64,000 nt of DNA from Nomia melanderi (lineage: Eukaryota; Arthropoda; Insecta; Hymenoptera; Halictidae). Location of the stretch: NCBI RefSeq assembly GCF_051020985.1, contig NW_027475145.1:186001-250000 (forward strand), in the 5' to 3' direction. The notes under the pieces are model-generated. The model made no database searches. It saw only the letters and a program-made list of their open reading frames with translations, and was not told where the DNA came from. Shown here one piece after another: positions 14,553 to 29,600 of this stretch (its first letter is position 1; each line of letters opens with the position of its first letter). The position numbers and the translations under genes were made by a program.

Positions 14553-16652
14553 TCCGGCCCCATGAGACAATGATTTTCTCGGCCCCTGGTGGTCCGAGGT
14601 CGATCCCGCTGCACAGATTCATGCGCCGGGGCCTCCTACAGACAATGCACTTTGATTTATTGCGCTATCTATAATAGCACCCGAGATATCACAAGATATA
14701 TATTGGATTTTTCCCTGACCCTGAGTGTCCGAAACCATGAGACGGTGGTTTTCTTGGCCCTTGGTCGTCCGAGGTCGTTCCCGCTGCACAGATTCATGCG
14801 CCAGGGCCTCCTGCAGACAATGCACTTTGATTTAATTCGCTATCTCTAATAGCACCCGAGATATCACCAGTTATATATTGGATTTTTCCCTGACCCTGAC
14901 AGTCCGACCCCATGAGACAATGATTTTCTCGGCCCCTGGTGGTCCGAGGTCGATCCCGCTGCACAGATTCATGCGCCGGGGCCTCCTACAGACAATGCAC
15001 TTTGATTTATTGCGCTATCTATAATAGCACCCGAGATATCACCAGATATATATTGGATTTTTCCCTGACCCTGAGTGTCCGACCCCATGAGACGGTGGTT
15101 TTCTCGGCCCCTGGTGGTCCGAGGCCGTTCCCGCTGCACAGATTCATGCGCCAGGGCCTCCTGCAGACAATGCACTTTGGTTTATTGCGCTATCTCTAAT
15201 AGCACCCGAGATATCTCCAGATATATATTGGATTTTTCCCTGACCCTGAGTGTCCGACCCCATGAGACGGTAGTTTTCTCGGCCCCTGGTGGGCCGAGGT
15301 CGTTCCTGCGGCACAGATTCATGCGCTAGGGCCTCCTGCAGACAATGCACTTTGATTTAGTGCGCTATCTCTAATAGCACCCGAGATATCACCAGATATA
15401 TATTGGATTTTTCCCTGACCCTGACAGTTCGACCCCATGAGACGGTGGTTTTCTCGGCCCCTGGTGGTCCGAGGTCGATTCCGCTGCACAGATTCATGCG
15501 CCAGGGCCTCCTGCAGACAATGCACTTTGATTTATTTCCCTTTCTCTAATAGCACCCGAGATATCACCAGATATATATTGGATTTTTCCTTGACCCTGAC
15601 GGTCCGGCCCCATGAGACAATGATTTTCTCGGCCCCTGGTGGTCCGAGGTCGATCCCGCTGCACAGATTCATGCGCCGGGGCCTCCTACAGACAATGCAC
15701 TTTGATTTATTGCGCTATCTATAATAGCACCCGAGATATCACAAGATATATATTGGATTTTTCCCTGACCCTGAGTGTCCGAAACCATGAGACGGTGGTT
15801 TTCTTGGCCCTTGGTCGTCCGAGGTCGTTCCCGCTGCACAGATTCATGCGCCAGGGCCTCCTGCAGACAATGCACTTTGATTTAATTCGCTATCTCTAAT
15901 AGCACCCGAGATATCACCAGTTATATATTGGATTTTTCCCTGACCCTGACAGTCCGACCCCATGAGACAATGATTTTCTCGGCCCCTGGTGGTCCGAGGT
16001 CGATCCCGCTGCACAGATTCATGCGCCGGGGCCTCCTACAGACAATGCACTTTGATTTATTGCGCTATCTATAATAGCACCCGAGATATCACCAGATATA
16101 TATTGGATTTTTCCCTGACCCTGAGTGTCCGACCCCATGAGACGGTGGTTTTCTCGGCCCCTGGTGGTCCGAGGCCGTTCCCGCTGCACAGATTCATGCG
16201 CCAGGACCTCCTGCAGACAATGTACTTTGGTTTATTGCGCTATCTCTAATAGCACCCGAGATATCTCCAGATATATATTGGATTTTTCCCTGACCCTGAG
16301 TGTCCGACCCCATGAGACGGTAGTTTTCTCGGCCCCTGGAGGGCCGAGGTCGTTCCTGCGGCACAGATTCATGCGCTAGGGCCTCCTGCAGACAATGCAC
16401 TTTGATTCAGTGCGCTATCTCTAATAGCACCCGAGATATCACCAGATATATATTGGATTTTTCCCTGACCCTGACAGTTCGACCCCACGAGACGGTGGTT
16501 TTCTCGGCCCCTGGTGGTCCGAGGTCGATTCCGCTGCACAGATTCATGCGCCAGGGCCTCCTGCAGACAATGCACTTTGATTTATTTCCCTTTCTCTAAT
16601 AGCACCCGAGATATCACCAGATATATATTGGATTTTTCCTTGACCCTGACGG
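14553..16652. repeat. Tandem duplication of a 6-monomer block (1,050 bp)
   Basis: About 14,553-15,602 is repeated directly at 15,603-16,652, with about five substitutions (for example CACTTTGG to TACTTTGG and CTGGTGGGCC to CTGGAGGGCC). The unusual GAAACCATGAGACGG and TTTTCTTGGCCC variants are in both copies. Break positions are accurate to about ten bases. Confidence 0.92.
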
Positions 16653-18869
16653 TCCGGCCCCATGTGTCGATGGTTTTCTCGGCCCCTGGTGGTCCGAGGT
16701 CGTTCCCGCTGCACAGATTCATGCGCCAGGGCCTCCTGCAGATAATGCACTTTGATTTATGTCGCTATCTCTAATAGCTCCCGAGATATCTAAAGATATA
16801 TATTGGATTTTTCCTTGACCCTGACGGTGCGGCCCCATTTGTCGATGGTTTTCTCGGCCCCTCGTGGTTCGAGGTCGATCCCGCTGCACAGATTCATGCA
16901 TCAGGGCCTCCTGCAGACAATGCACTTTGATTTATTGCGCTATCTGTAATAGCACCCGAGATATTACCAGATTTATATTGGATTTTTCCCTGACCCTGAG
17001 TGTCCGAAACCATGAGACGGTGGTTTTCTTGGTCCTTGGTCGTCCGAGGTCGTTCCCGCTGCACAGATTCATGCGCCATGGCCTCCTGCAGACAATGCAC
17101 TTTGATTTAATTCGCTATCTCTAATAGCACCCGAGATATCACCAGATATATATTGGATTTTTCCCTGACCCTGACAGTCCGGCCCCATGAGACGGTGATT
17201 TTCTCGGCCCCTTGTGGTCCGAGGTCGGTCCCGCTGCACAGATTCATGCGCTAGGGCCTCCTGCAGACAATGCACTTTGATTTATAGCGCTATCTGTAAT
17301 AGCACCCGAGAGATATCACCAGATTTATATTGGATTTTTCCCTGACCCTCAGTTTCCGACCCCATGAGACGGTGGATTTCTCGGCCCCTGGTGGTCCGAG
17401 GTCGTTCCCGCTGCACAGATTCATGCGCCAGGGCCTACTGCAGACAATGCACTTTGATTTATTTCGCTATCCCTAATAGCACCCGAGATATCACCAGATA
17501 TATATTGGATTTGTCCCTGACCGTGACAGTCCGGCCCCATGGGACGATGATTTTCTCGGCCTCTTGTGGTCCGAGGTCGTTCCCGCTGCACAGATTCATG
17601 CGCTAGGGCCTCCTGCAGACAATGCACTTTGATTTATTGAGCTATCTCTAATAGCACCCGAGATATCACCAGATATACATTGGATTTTTCCCTGACCCTG
17701 ATAGTGCGACCCCATGAGACGGTGGTTCTCTCGGCCCCTGGTGGTCCGAGGTCGTTCCCGCTGCACAGATTCATGCGCTAGGGCCTCCTGCAGACAATGC
17801 ACTTTAATTTATTGAGCTATCTCTAATAGCACCCGAGATATCACCAGATATATATGGGATTTTTCCCTGACCCTGGCAGTCCGAGCCCATGAGACGGTGG
17901 TTTTCTCGGCCCCTGGTGGTCCGAGGTCGTTCCCGCTGCACAGATTCATGCGCCAGAGCCTCCTGCAGACAATGTACTTTGATTCATTGCGCTATCTGTA
18001 TTAGCACCCGAGATATCACCTGATATATATTGGATTTTTCCTTGACCCTGACAGTCCGGCCCCATGTGTCGATGGTTTTCTCGGTCCCTCGTGGTCCGAG
18101 GTCGATCCCGCTGCACAGATTCATGCGCCAGGGCGCCCTGCAGATAATTCACTTTGATTTATTGCGCTATCTCTAATAGCACCCGAGATATCACCAGATG
18201 TATATTGGATTTTTCCCTGACCCTGACAGTCCGGCCCCATGAGACAGTGATTTTCTCGGCCCCTGGTGGTACGAGGTCGATCCCGCTGCACAGATTCAAG
18301 CGCCCGGGCCTCCTGCAGACAATGCACTTTGGTTTATTGCGCTATCTCTAATAGCACCCGAGATATCACCAGATATATATTGGATTTTTCCCTGGCCCTG
18401 AGTGTCCGGCCCAATGAAACCGAAGTTTTCTCGGCCCCTGGTGGTCCGAGGTCGTTCCCACTGCACAGATTCATGCGCTAGGGCCTCCTGCAGACAATGC
18501 ACTTTGATTTATTGCGCTATCTCTAATAGCACCCTAGATAACACCAGACATATATTGGATTTTTGCTTGACCCTGACGGTGCGGCCCCATTTGTCGATGG
18601 TTTTCTCGGTCCCTCGTGGTCCGAGGTCCATCCCGCTGCACAGATTCATGCGCCAGGGACCCCAGCAGATAATTCACTTTGATTTATAGCGCTTTCTCTA
18701 ATAGCACCCGAGATATCACCAGATATATATTGGATTTTTCCCTGACCCAGAGTGTCCGACCCCATGAGACGGTAGTTTTCTCGGCCCCTGGTGGGCCGAG
18801 GTCGTTCCTGCGGCACAGATTCATGCGCTAGGGCTTCCTGCAGACAATGCACTTTGATTTATTGCGCTA

Positions 18870-20617
18870 TCTCTAATAGCACCCGAGATATCACCAGATA
18901 TATATTGGATTTTCCCTGGCCCTGAGTGTCCGACCCCATGAGACGGTAGTTTTCTCGGCCCCTGATGATCCGAGGTCGTTCCCGCTGCACAGATTCATGC
19001 GCTAGGGCCTCCTGCAGACAATGCACTTTGATTTATTGCGCTATCTGTAATAGCACCCGAGATATCGCCAGATATATATTGGATTTTTCCCTGACCCTGA
19101 CAGTCCGGCCCCATGAGACAATGATTTTCTCGGCCCCTGGTGGTCCGAGGTCGATCCCGCTGCACAGATTCATGCGCCGGGGCCTCCTACAGACAATGCA
19201 CTTTGATTTATTATGCTATCTATAATAGCACCCGAGATATCACCAGATATATATTGCATTTTTCCCTGACCCTGAGTGTCCGACCCCATGAGACGGTGGT
19301 TTTCTCGGCCCCTGGTGGTCCGAGGCCGTTCCCGCTGCACAGATTCATGCGCCAGGGCCTCCTGCAGACAATGCACTTTGGTTTATTGCGCTATCTCTAA
19401 TAGCACCCGAGATATCACCATATATATATTGGATTTTACCCTGAACCTGAGTGTCCGGCCCCATGAGACGGTGGTTTTCTCGGCGCCTGGTGGTCCGAGG
19501 TCGATCCCGCAGCACAGATTCATTCGCCAGTGCCTCCTACAGACAATGCACTTTGATTTATTGCGCTATCTCTAATAGCACCCGAGATATCACCAGATAT
19601 ATATTGGATTTTTCCCTGACCCGGACGGTCCGGCCCCATCAGACGGTGGATTTCTCGGCCCCTGGTGGTCCGAGGTCGTTCCCGCTGCACAGATTAATGC
19701 ACCAGGGCCTACTGCAGACAATGCACTTTGATTTATTTCGCTATCTCTAATAGCACCCGAGATATCACCAGATATATATTGGATTTTCCCTGGCCCTGAG
19801 TGTCCGACCCCATGAGACGGTAGTTTTCTCGGCCCCTGATGATCCGAGGTCGTTCCCGCTGCACAGATTCATGCGCTAGGGCCTCCTGCAGACAATGCAC
19901 TTTGATTTATTGCGCTATCTGTAATAGCACCCGAGATATCGCCAGATATATATTGGATTTTTCCCTGACCCTGACAGTCCGGCCCCATGAGACAATGATT
20001 TTCTCGGCCCCTGGTGGTCCGAGGTCGATCCCGCTGCACAGATTCATGCGCCGGGGCCTCCTACAGACAATGCACTTTGATTTATTATGCTATCTATAAT
20101 AGCACCCGAGATATCACCAGATATATATTGCATTTTTCCCTGACCCTGAGTGTCCGACCCCATGAGACGGTGGTTTTCTCGGCCCCTGGTGGTCCGAGGC
20201 CGTTCCCGCTGCACAGATTCATGCGCCAGGGCCTCCTGCAGACAATGCACGTTGGTTTATTGCGCTATCTCTAATAGCACCCGAGATATCACCAGATATA
20301 TATTGGATTTTACCCTGAACCTGAGTGTCCGGCCCCATGAGACGGTGGTTTTCTCGGCGCCTGGTGGTCCGAGGTCGATCCCGCAGCACAGATTCATTCG
20401 CCAGTGCCTCCTACAGACAATGCACTTTGATTTATTGCGCTATCTCTAATAGCACCCAAGATATCACCAGATATATATTGGATTTTTCCCTGACCCGGAC
20501 GGTCCGGCCCCATCAGACGGTGGATTTCTCGGCCCCTGGTGGTCCGAGGTCGTTCCCGCTGCACAGATTAATGCACCAGGGCCTACTGCAGACAATGCAC
20601 TTTGATTTATTTCGCTA
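18870..20617. repeat. Tandem duplication of a 5-monomer block (874 bp)
   Basis: About 18,870-19,743 is repeated at 19,744-20,617 (offset 874). Shared rare variants include TTATGCTATCTATAAT and ATATTGCATTTTTCC. A few substitutions separate the copies, for example CACTTTGG versus CACGTTGG. Confidence 0.92.
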
Positions 20618-23600
20618 TCCCTAATAGCACCCGAGATATCACCAGATATATATTGTATTTTTCCCTGACCCTGAGTGTCCGGCCCCATGAGATGGTGGTT
20701 TTCTCGGCCCCTGGTGGTCCGAGGTCGTTCCCGCTGCACAGATTCATGCGCCAGGGCCCCCTATAGATAATTCACTTTGGTTTATTGCGCTATCTATAAT
20801 AGCACCCGAGATATCACCAGATATATATTGGATTTTTCCCTGACCCTGAGTGTCCGAAACCATGAGACGGTGGTTTTCTTGGCCCTTGCTCGTCCGAGGT
20901 CGTTCCCGCTGCACAGATTCATGCGCCAGGGCCTCCTGCAGACAATGCACTTTGATTTATTTCCCTATCTCTAATAGCACCCGAGATATCACCAGATATA
21001 TATTGGATTTTTCCTTGACCCTGACGGTCCGGCCCCATGTGTCGATGGTTTTCTCGGCCTCTGGTGGTCCGAGGTCGTTCCGGCTGCACAGATTCATGCG
21101 CCAGGGCCTCCTGCAGACAATGCACTTTGGTTTATTGCGCTATCTCTAATAGCACCCGAGATATCACCATATATATATTGGATTTTACCCTGAACCTGAG
21201 TGTCCGGCCCCATGAGACGGTGGTTTTCTCGGCGCCTGGTGGTCCGAGGTCGATCCCGCAGCACAGATTCATTCGCCAGTGCCTCCTACAGACAATGCAC
21301 TTTGATTTATTGCGCTATCTCTAATAGCACCCGAGATATCACCAGATATATATTGGATTTTTCCCTGACCCTGAGTGTCCGGCCCCATGAGATGGTGGTT
21401 TTCTCGGCCCCTGGTGGTCCGAGGTCGTTCCCGCTGCACAGATTCATGCGCCAGGGCCCCCTATAGATAATTCACTTTGGTTTATTGCGCTATATCTAAT
21501 AGCACCCGAGATATCACCAGATATATATTAGATGTTTCCCTGACCCTGACAGTCCGGCCCCCTGAGACGGTGATTTTCTCGGCCCCTGGTGGTCCGAGGT
21601 CGATCCCGCTGCTCAGATTCATGCGCCAGGGCCTCCTACAGGCAATTCACTTTGGTTTAGTGCGCTATCTGTAATAGCACCCGGGATATCACCAGCTTTA
21701 TATTGGATTTTTCCCTGACCCTGACAGTCCGGCCCCATGAGATGGTGATTTTCTCGGCCCCCGGTGCTGCGAGGTCGATCGCGCAGCACAGATTCATGCG
21801 CTAGGGTCTCCTGCAGACAATGCACTTTGGTTTACTGCGCTATCTCTAATAGCACCCGAGATATCACCAGATATATATTGGATTTTTCCTTGACCCTGAC
21901 GGTCCGGCCACATGTGTCGATGGTTTTCTCGGTCCCTCGTGGTCCGAGGTCGATCCCGCTGCACAGATTCATGCGCTATGGCCTCCTGCAGACAATGCAC
22001 TTTGATTTATTGCGCTATCACTAATAGCACCCGAGATATCACCAGATATATATTGGATTTTTCCCTGACCCTGACAGTCCGACCCCATGGGACGGTGGTT
22101 CTCTCGGCCCCTGGTGGACCAAAGGTCGTTCCCGCTGCACAGATTCATGCGCCAGTGCCGCCTGCAGACAATGCACTTTGATTTATTGCGCTATCTGTAA
22201 TAGCACCCGAGATATCACCAGATATATATTGGATTTTCCCTGGCCCTGAGTGTCCGGCCCCATGAGACGGTAGTTTTCTCGGCCCCTGATGATCCGATGT
22301 CGTTCCCGCTGCACAGATTCATGCACTAGGGTCTCCTGCAGACAATGCACTTTGATTTATTGCGCTATCTGTAATAGCACCCGAGATATCGCCAGATATA
22401 TATTGGATTTTTCCCTGACCCTGACAGACCGGCCCCATGAGACAATGATTTTCTCGGGCCCTGGTGGTCCGAGGTCGATCCCGCTGCACAGATTCATGCG
22501 CCGGGGCCTCCTACAGACAATGCACTTTGATTTATTGCGCTATCTATAATAGCACCCGAGATATCACCAGATATATATTGGATTTTTCCCTGACCCTGAG
22601 TGTCCGAAACCATGAGACGGTGGTTTTCTTGGCCCTTGCTCGTCCGAGGTCGTTCCCGCTGCACAGATTCATGCGCCAGGGCCTCCTGCAGACAATGCAC
22701 TTTGATTTATTTCCCTATCTCTAATAGCACCCGAGATATCACCAGATATATATTGGATTTTTCCTTGACCCTGACGGTCCGGCCCCATGTGTCGATGGTT
22801 TTCTCGGCCTCTGGTGGTCCGAGGTCGTTCCCGCTGCACAGATTCATGCGCCAGGGCCTCCTGCAGACAATGCACTTTGATTTATGTCGCTATCTCTAAT
22901 AGCTCCCGAGATATCAAATGATATATATTGGATTTTTCCTTGACCCTGACGGTGCGGCCCCATTTGTCGATGGTTTTCTCGGTCCCTCGTGGTTCGAGGT
23001 CGATCCCACTGCACAGATTCATGCATCAGGGCCTCCTGCAGACAATGCACTGTGATTTATTGCGCTATCTGTAATAGCACCCGAGATATTACCAGATTTA
23101 TATTGGATTTTTCCCTGACCCTGAGTGTCCGAAACCATGAGACGGTGGTTTTCTTGGCCCTTGCTCGTCCGAGGTCGTTCCCGCTGCACAGATTCATGCG
23201 CCAGGGCCTCCTGCAGACAATGCACTTTGATTTAATTCGCTATCTCTAATAGCACCCGAGATATCACCAGATATATATTGGATTTTTCCCTGACCCTGAC
23301 AGTCCGGCCCCATGAGACGGTGATTTTCTCGGCCCCTTGTGGTCCGAGGTCGGTCCCGCTGCACAGATTCATGCGCTAGGGCCTCCTGCAGATAATGCAC
23401 TTTGATTTATTGCGCTATCTCTAATAGCACCCGAGATATCACCATATATATATTGGATTTTACCCTGAACCTGAGTGTCCGGCCCCATGAGACGGTGGTT
23501 TTCTCGGCGCCTGGTGGTCCGAGGTCGATCCCGCAGCACAGATTCATGCGCCAGAGCCTCCTGCAGACAATGCACGTTGATTTATTGCGCTATCTGTAAT

Positions 23601-26600
23601 AGCACCCGAGTTATCACCAGATATATATTGGATTTTTCCTTGACCCTGACAGTCCGGCCCCATGTGTCGATGGTTTTCTCGGTCCCTCGTGGTCCGAGGT
23701 CGATCCCGCTGCAGAGATTCATGCGCCAGGGCGCCCTGCAGATAATTCACTTTGATTTATTGCGCTATCTCTAATAGCACCCGAGATATCACCAGATGTA
23801 TATTGGATTTTTCCCTGACCCTGACAGTCCGGCCCCATGAGACAGTGATTTTCTCGGCCCCTGGTGGTACGAGGTCGATCCTGCTGCACAGATTCATGCG
23901 CCCAGGCCTCCTGCAGACAATGCACTTTGGTTTATTGCGCTATCTCTAATAGCACCCGAGATATCACCAGATATATATTGGATTTTTCCCTGGCCCTGAG
24001 TGTCCGGCCCAATGAGACCGAAGTTTTCTCGGCCCCTGGTGGTCCGAGGTCGTTCCCACTGCACAGATTCATGCGCCAGGGCCTCCTGCAGACAATGCAC
24101 TTTGATTTATTGCGCTATCTCTAATAGCACCCGAGATATCACCAGATATATATTGGATTTTCCCTGGCCCTGAGTGTCCGGCCCCATGAGACGGTAGTTT
24201 TCTCGGCCCCTGATGATCCGAGGTCGTTCCCGCTACACAGGTTCATGCGCTAGGGCCTCCTGCAGACAATGCACTTTGATTTATTGCGCTATCTGTAATA
24301 GCACCCGAGATATCGCCAGATATATATTGGATTTTTCCCTGACCCTGACAGTCCGGCCCCATGAGACAATGATTTTCTCGGCCCCTGGTGGTCCGAGGTC
24401 GATCCCGCTGCACAGATTCATATGCCGGGGCCTCCTACAGACAATGCACTTTGATTTATTGCGCTATCTATAATAGCACCCGAGATATCACCAGATATAT
24501 ATTGGATTTTTCCCTGACCCTGAGTGTCCGACCCCATGAGACGGTGGTTTTCTCGGCCCCTGGTGGTCCGAGGCGGTTCCCGCTGCACAGATTCATGCGC
24601 CAGGGCCTCCTGCAGACAATGCACTTTGGTTTATTGCGCTATCTCTAATAGCACCCGAGATATCTCCAGATATATATTGGATTTTTCCCAGACCCTGAGT
24701 GTCCGACCCCATGAGACGGTAGTTTTCTCGGCCCCTGGTGGGCCGAGGTCGTTCCTGCGGCACAGATTCATGCGCTAGGGCCTCCTGCAGACAATGCACT
24801 TTGATTTAGTGCGCTATCTCTAATAGCACCCGAGATATCACCAGATATATATTGGATCTTTCCCTGACCCTGACAGTTCGACCCCATGAGACGGTGGTTT
24901 TCTCGGCCCCTGGTGGTCCGAGGTCGATTCCGCTGCACAGATTCATGCGACAGGGCCTCCTGCAGACAATGCACTTTGATTTATTTCCCTATCTCTAATA
25001 GCACCCGAGATATCACCAGATATATATTGGTTTTTCCTTGACCCTGACGGTCCGGCCCCATGTGTCGATGGTTTTCTCGGCCCCCGGTGGTTCGAGGTCG
25101 TTCCCGCTGCACAGATTCATGCGCCAGGGCCTCCTGCAGACAATGCACTTTGATTTATTTCGTTATCCCTAATAGCACCCGAGATATCACCAGATATATA
25201 TTGGATTTTTCCCTGACCGTGACAGTCCGGCCCCATGGGACGGTGATTTTCTCGGCCCCATGTGGTCCGAGGTCGTTCCCGCTGCACAGATTCATGCCCT
25301 AGGGCCTCCTGCAGACAATGCACTTTGATTTACTGAGCTATCTCTAATAGCACCCGAGATATCACCAGATACATATTGGATTTTCCCTGACCCTGAGTGT
25401 CCGACCCCATGAGACGGTGGTTTTCTCGGCCCCTGGTGGTCCGAGGTCGTTCCCGCTGCACAGGTTCATGCGCCAGGGCCTCCTGCAGACAATGCACTTT
25501 GATTTATTTCGCTATCCCTAATAGCACCCGAGATATCACCAGTTATATATTGGATTTTTCCCTGACCGTGACAGTCCGGCCCCATGGGACGGTGATTTTC
25601 TCGGCCCCTTGTGGTCCGAGGTCGTTCCCGCTGAACAGATTCATGCGCTAGAGCCTCCTGCAGACAATGCAATTTGATTTATAGCGCTATCTGTAATAGG
25701 ACCCGAGATATCACCAGATATATATTGGATTTTTCCCTGACCGTGACAGTCCGGCCCCATGGGACGGTGATTTTCTCGGCCCCATGTGGTCCGAGGTCGT
25801 TCCCGCTGCACAGATTCATGCGCTAGGGCCACCTGCAGACAATGCACTTTGATTTATTGAGCTATCTCTAATAGCACCCGAGATATCACCAGATACATAT
25901 TGGATTTTCACTGACCCTGAGTGTCCGACCCCATGAGACGGTGGTTTTCTCGGCCCCTGGTGGTCCGAGGTCGTTCCCGCTGCACAGATTCATGCGCCAG
26001 GGCCTCCTGCAGACAATGCACTTTGATTTATTTCGCTGTCCCTAATAGCACCCGAGATATCACCAGTTATATATTGGATTTTTCCCTGACCGTGACAGTC
26101 CGGCCCCATGGGACGGTGATTTTCTCGGCCCCTTGTGGTCCGAGGTCGTTCCCGCTGCACAGATTCATGCGCTAGAGCCTCCTGCAGACAATGCACTTTG
26201 ATTTATAGCGCTATCTGTAATAGGACCCGAGATATCACCAGATTTATATTGGATTTAACCCTGGCCCTGAGTGTCCGACCCCATGTGTCGATGGTTTTCT
26301 CGGCCCCTGGTGGTCCGAGGTCCTTCCCGCTGCACAGATTCATGCGCCAGGGCCTCCTGCAGAGAATGCACTTTGATTTATTGCGTTATCTGTAATAGCA
26401 CCCTAGATATCACCAGATTTATTTTGGATTTTTCCCTGACCCGGAGTGTCCGACCCCATGAGACGGTGGTTTTCTCGGCCCCTGGTGGTCCGAGGTCGTT
26501 CCCGCTGCACAGATTCATGCGCCAGGGCCTCCTGCAGACAATGCACTTTGATTTATGTCGCTATCCCTAATAGCACCCGAGATATCACCAGATATATATT

Positions 26601-29600
26601 GGATTTTTCCTTGACCCTGACAGTCCGGCCCCATGTGTCGATGGTTTTCTCGGCCCCTTGTGGGCCGAGGTCGTTCCTGCGGCACAGATTCATGCGCTAG
26701 GGCCTCCTGCAGACAATGCACTTTGATTTAGTGCGCTATCTCTAATAGCACCCGAGATATCACCAGATATATATTGGATTTTTCCCTGACCCTGACAGTT
26801 CGACCCCATGAGACGGTGGTTTTCTCGGCCCCTGGTGGTCCGAGGTCGATTCCGCTGCACAGATTCATGCGCCAGGGCCTCCTGCAGACAATGCACTTTG
26901 ATTTATTTCCCTTTCTCTAATAGCACCCGAGATATCACCAGATATATATTGGATTTTTCCTTGACCCTGACGGTCCGGCCCCATGTGTCGATGGTTTTCT
27001 CGGCCCCTGGTGGTCCGAGGTCGTTCCCGCTGCACAGATTCATGCGCCAGGGCCTCCTGCAGATAATGCACTTTGATTTATGTCGCTATCTCTAATAGCT
27101 CCCGAGATATCTAAAGATATATATTGGATTTTTCCTTGACCCTGACGGTGCGGCCCCATTTGTCGATGGTTTTCTCGGCCCCTCGAGGTTCGAGGTCGAT
27201 CCCGCTGCACAGATTCATGCATCAGGGCCTCCTGCAGACAATGCACTTTGATTTATTGCGCTATCTGTAATAGCACCCGAGATATTACCAGATTTATATT
27301 GGATTTTTCCCTGACCCTGAGTGTCCGAAACCATGAGACGGTGGTTTTCTTGGTCCTTGGTCGTCCGAGGTCGTTCCCTCTGCACAGATTCATGCGCCAT
27401 GGCCTCCTGCAGACAATGCACTTTGATTTAATTCGCTATCTCTAATAGCACCCGAGATATCACCAGATATATATTGGATTTTTCCCTGAACCTGACAGTC
27501 CGGCCCCATGAGACGGTGATTTTCTCGGCCCCTTGTGGTCCGAGGTCGGTCCCGCTGCACAGATTCATGCGCTAGGGCCTCCTGCAGACAATGCACTTTG
27601 ATTTGTAGCGCTATCTGTAATAGCACCCGAGAGATATCACCAGATTTATATTGGATTTTTCCCTGACCCTCAGTTTCCGACCCCATGAGACGGTGGATTT
27701 CTCGGCCCCTGGTGGTCCGAGGTCGTTCCCGCTGCACAGATTCATGCGCCAGAGCCTCCTGCAGACAATGTACTTTGATTCATTGCGCTATCTGTATTAG
27801 CACCCGAGATATCACCAGATATATATTGGATTTTTCCTTGACCCTGACAGTCCGGCCCCATGTGTCGATGGTTTTCTCGGTCCCTCGTGGTCCGAGGTCG
27901 ATCCCGCTGCACAGATTCATGCGCCAGGGCGCCCTGCAGATAATTCACTTTGATTTATTGCGCTATCTCTAATAGCACCCGAGATATCACCAGATGTATA
28001 TTGGATTTTTCCCTGACCCTGACAGTCCGGCCCCATGAGACAGTGATTTTCTCGGCCCCTGGTGGTACGAGGTCGATCCCGCTGCACAGATTCAAGCGCC
28101 CGGGCCTCCTGCAGACAATGCACTTTGGTTTATTGCGCTATCTCTAATAGCACCCGAGATATCACCAGATATATATTGGATTTTTCCCTGGCCCTGAGTG
28201 TCCGGCCCAATGAAACCGAAGTTTTCTCGGCCCCTCGTGGTCCGAGGTCCATCCCGCTGCACAGATTCATGCGCCAGGGACCCCAGCAGATAATTCACTT
28301 TGATTTATAGCGCTTTCTCTAATAGCACCCGAGATATCACCAGATATATATTGGATTTTTCCCTGACCCCGAGTGTCCGACCCCATGAGACGGTAGTTTT
28401 CTCGGCCCCTGGTGGGCCGAGGTCGTTCCTGCGGCACAGATTCATGCGCTAGGGCTTCCTGCAGACAATGCACTTTGATTTATTGCGCTATCTCTAATAG
28501 CACCCGAGATATCACCAGATATATATTGGATTTTTCCCTGACCCTGACAGTCCGGCCCCATGAGACAATGATTTTCTCGGCCCCTGGTGGTCCGAGGTCG
28601 ATCCCGCTGCACAGATTCATGCGCCGGGGCCTCCTACAGACAATGCACTTTGATTTATTATGCTATCTATAATAGCACCCGAGATATCACCAGATATATA
28701 TTGCATTTTTCCCTGACCCTGATTGTCCGACCCCATGAGACGGTGGTTTTCTCGGCCCCTGGTTGTCCGAGGCCGTTCCGGCTGCACAGATTCATGCGCC
28801 AGGGCCTCCTGCAGACAATGCACTTTGGTTTATTGCGCTATCTCTAATAGCACCCGAGATATCACCATATATATATTGGATTTTACCCTGAACCTGAGTG
28901 TCCGGCCCCATGAGACGGTGGTTTTCTCGGCGCCTGGTGGTCCGAGGTCGATCCCGCAGCACAGATTCATTCGCCAGTGCCTCCTACAGACAATGCACTT
29001 TGATTTATTGCGCTATCTCTAATAGCACCCGAGATATCACCAGATATATATTGGATTTTTCCCTGACCCGGACGGTCCGGCCCCATCAGACGGTGGATTT
29101 CTCGGCCCCTGGTGGTCCGAGGTCGTTCCCGCTGCACAGATTAATGCGCCAGGGCCTACTGCAGACAATGCACTTTGATTTATTTCGCTATCCCTAATAG
29201 CACCCGAGATATCACCAGATATATATTGTATTTTTCCCTGACCCTGAGTGTCCGGCCCCATGAGATGGTGGTTTTCTCGGCCCCTGGTGGTCCGAGGTCG
29301 TTCCCGCTGCACAGATTCATGCGCCAGGGCCCCCTATAGATAATTCACTTTGGTTTATTGCGCTATATCTAATAGCACCCGAGATATCACCAGATATATA
29401 TTAGATGTTTCCCTGACCCTGACAGTCCGGCCCCCTGAGACGGTGATTTTCTCGGCCCCTGGTGGTCCGAGGTCGATCCCGCTGCTCAGATTCATGCGCC
29501 AGGGCCTCCTACAGACAATGCACTTTGGTTTAGTGCGCTATCTGTAATAGCACCCGGGATATCACCAGCTTTATATTGGATTTTTCCCTGACCCTGACAG

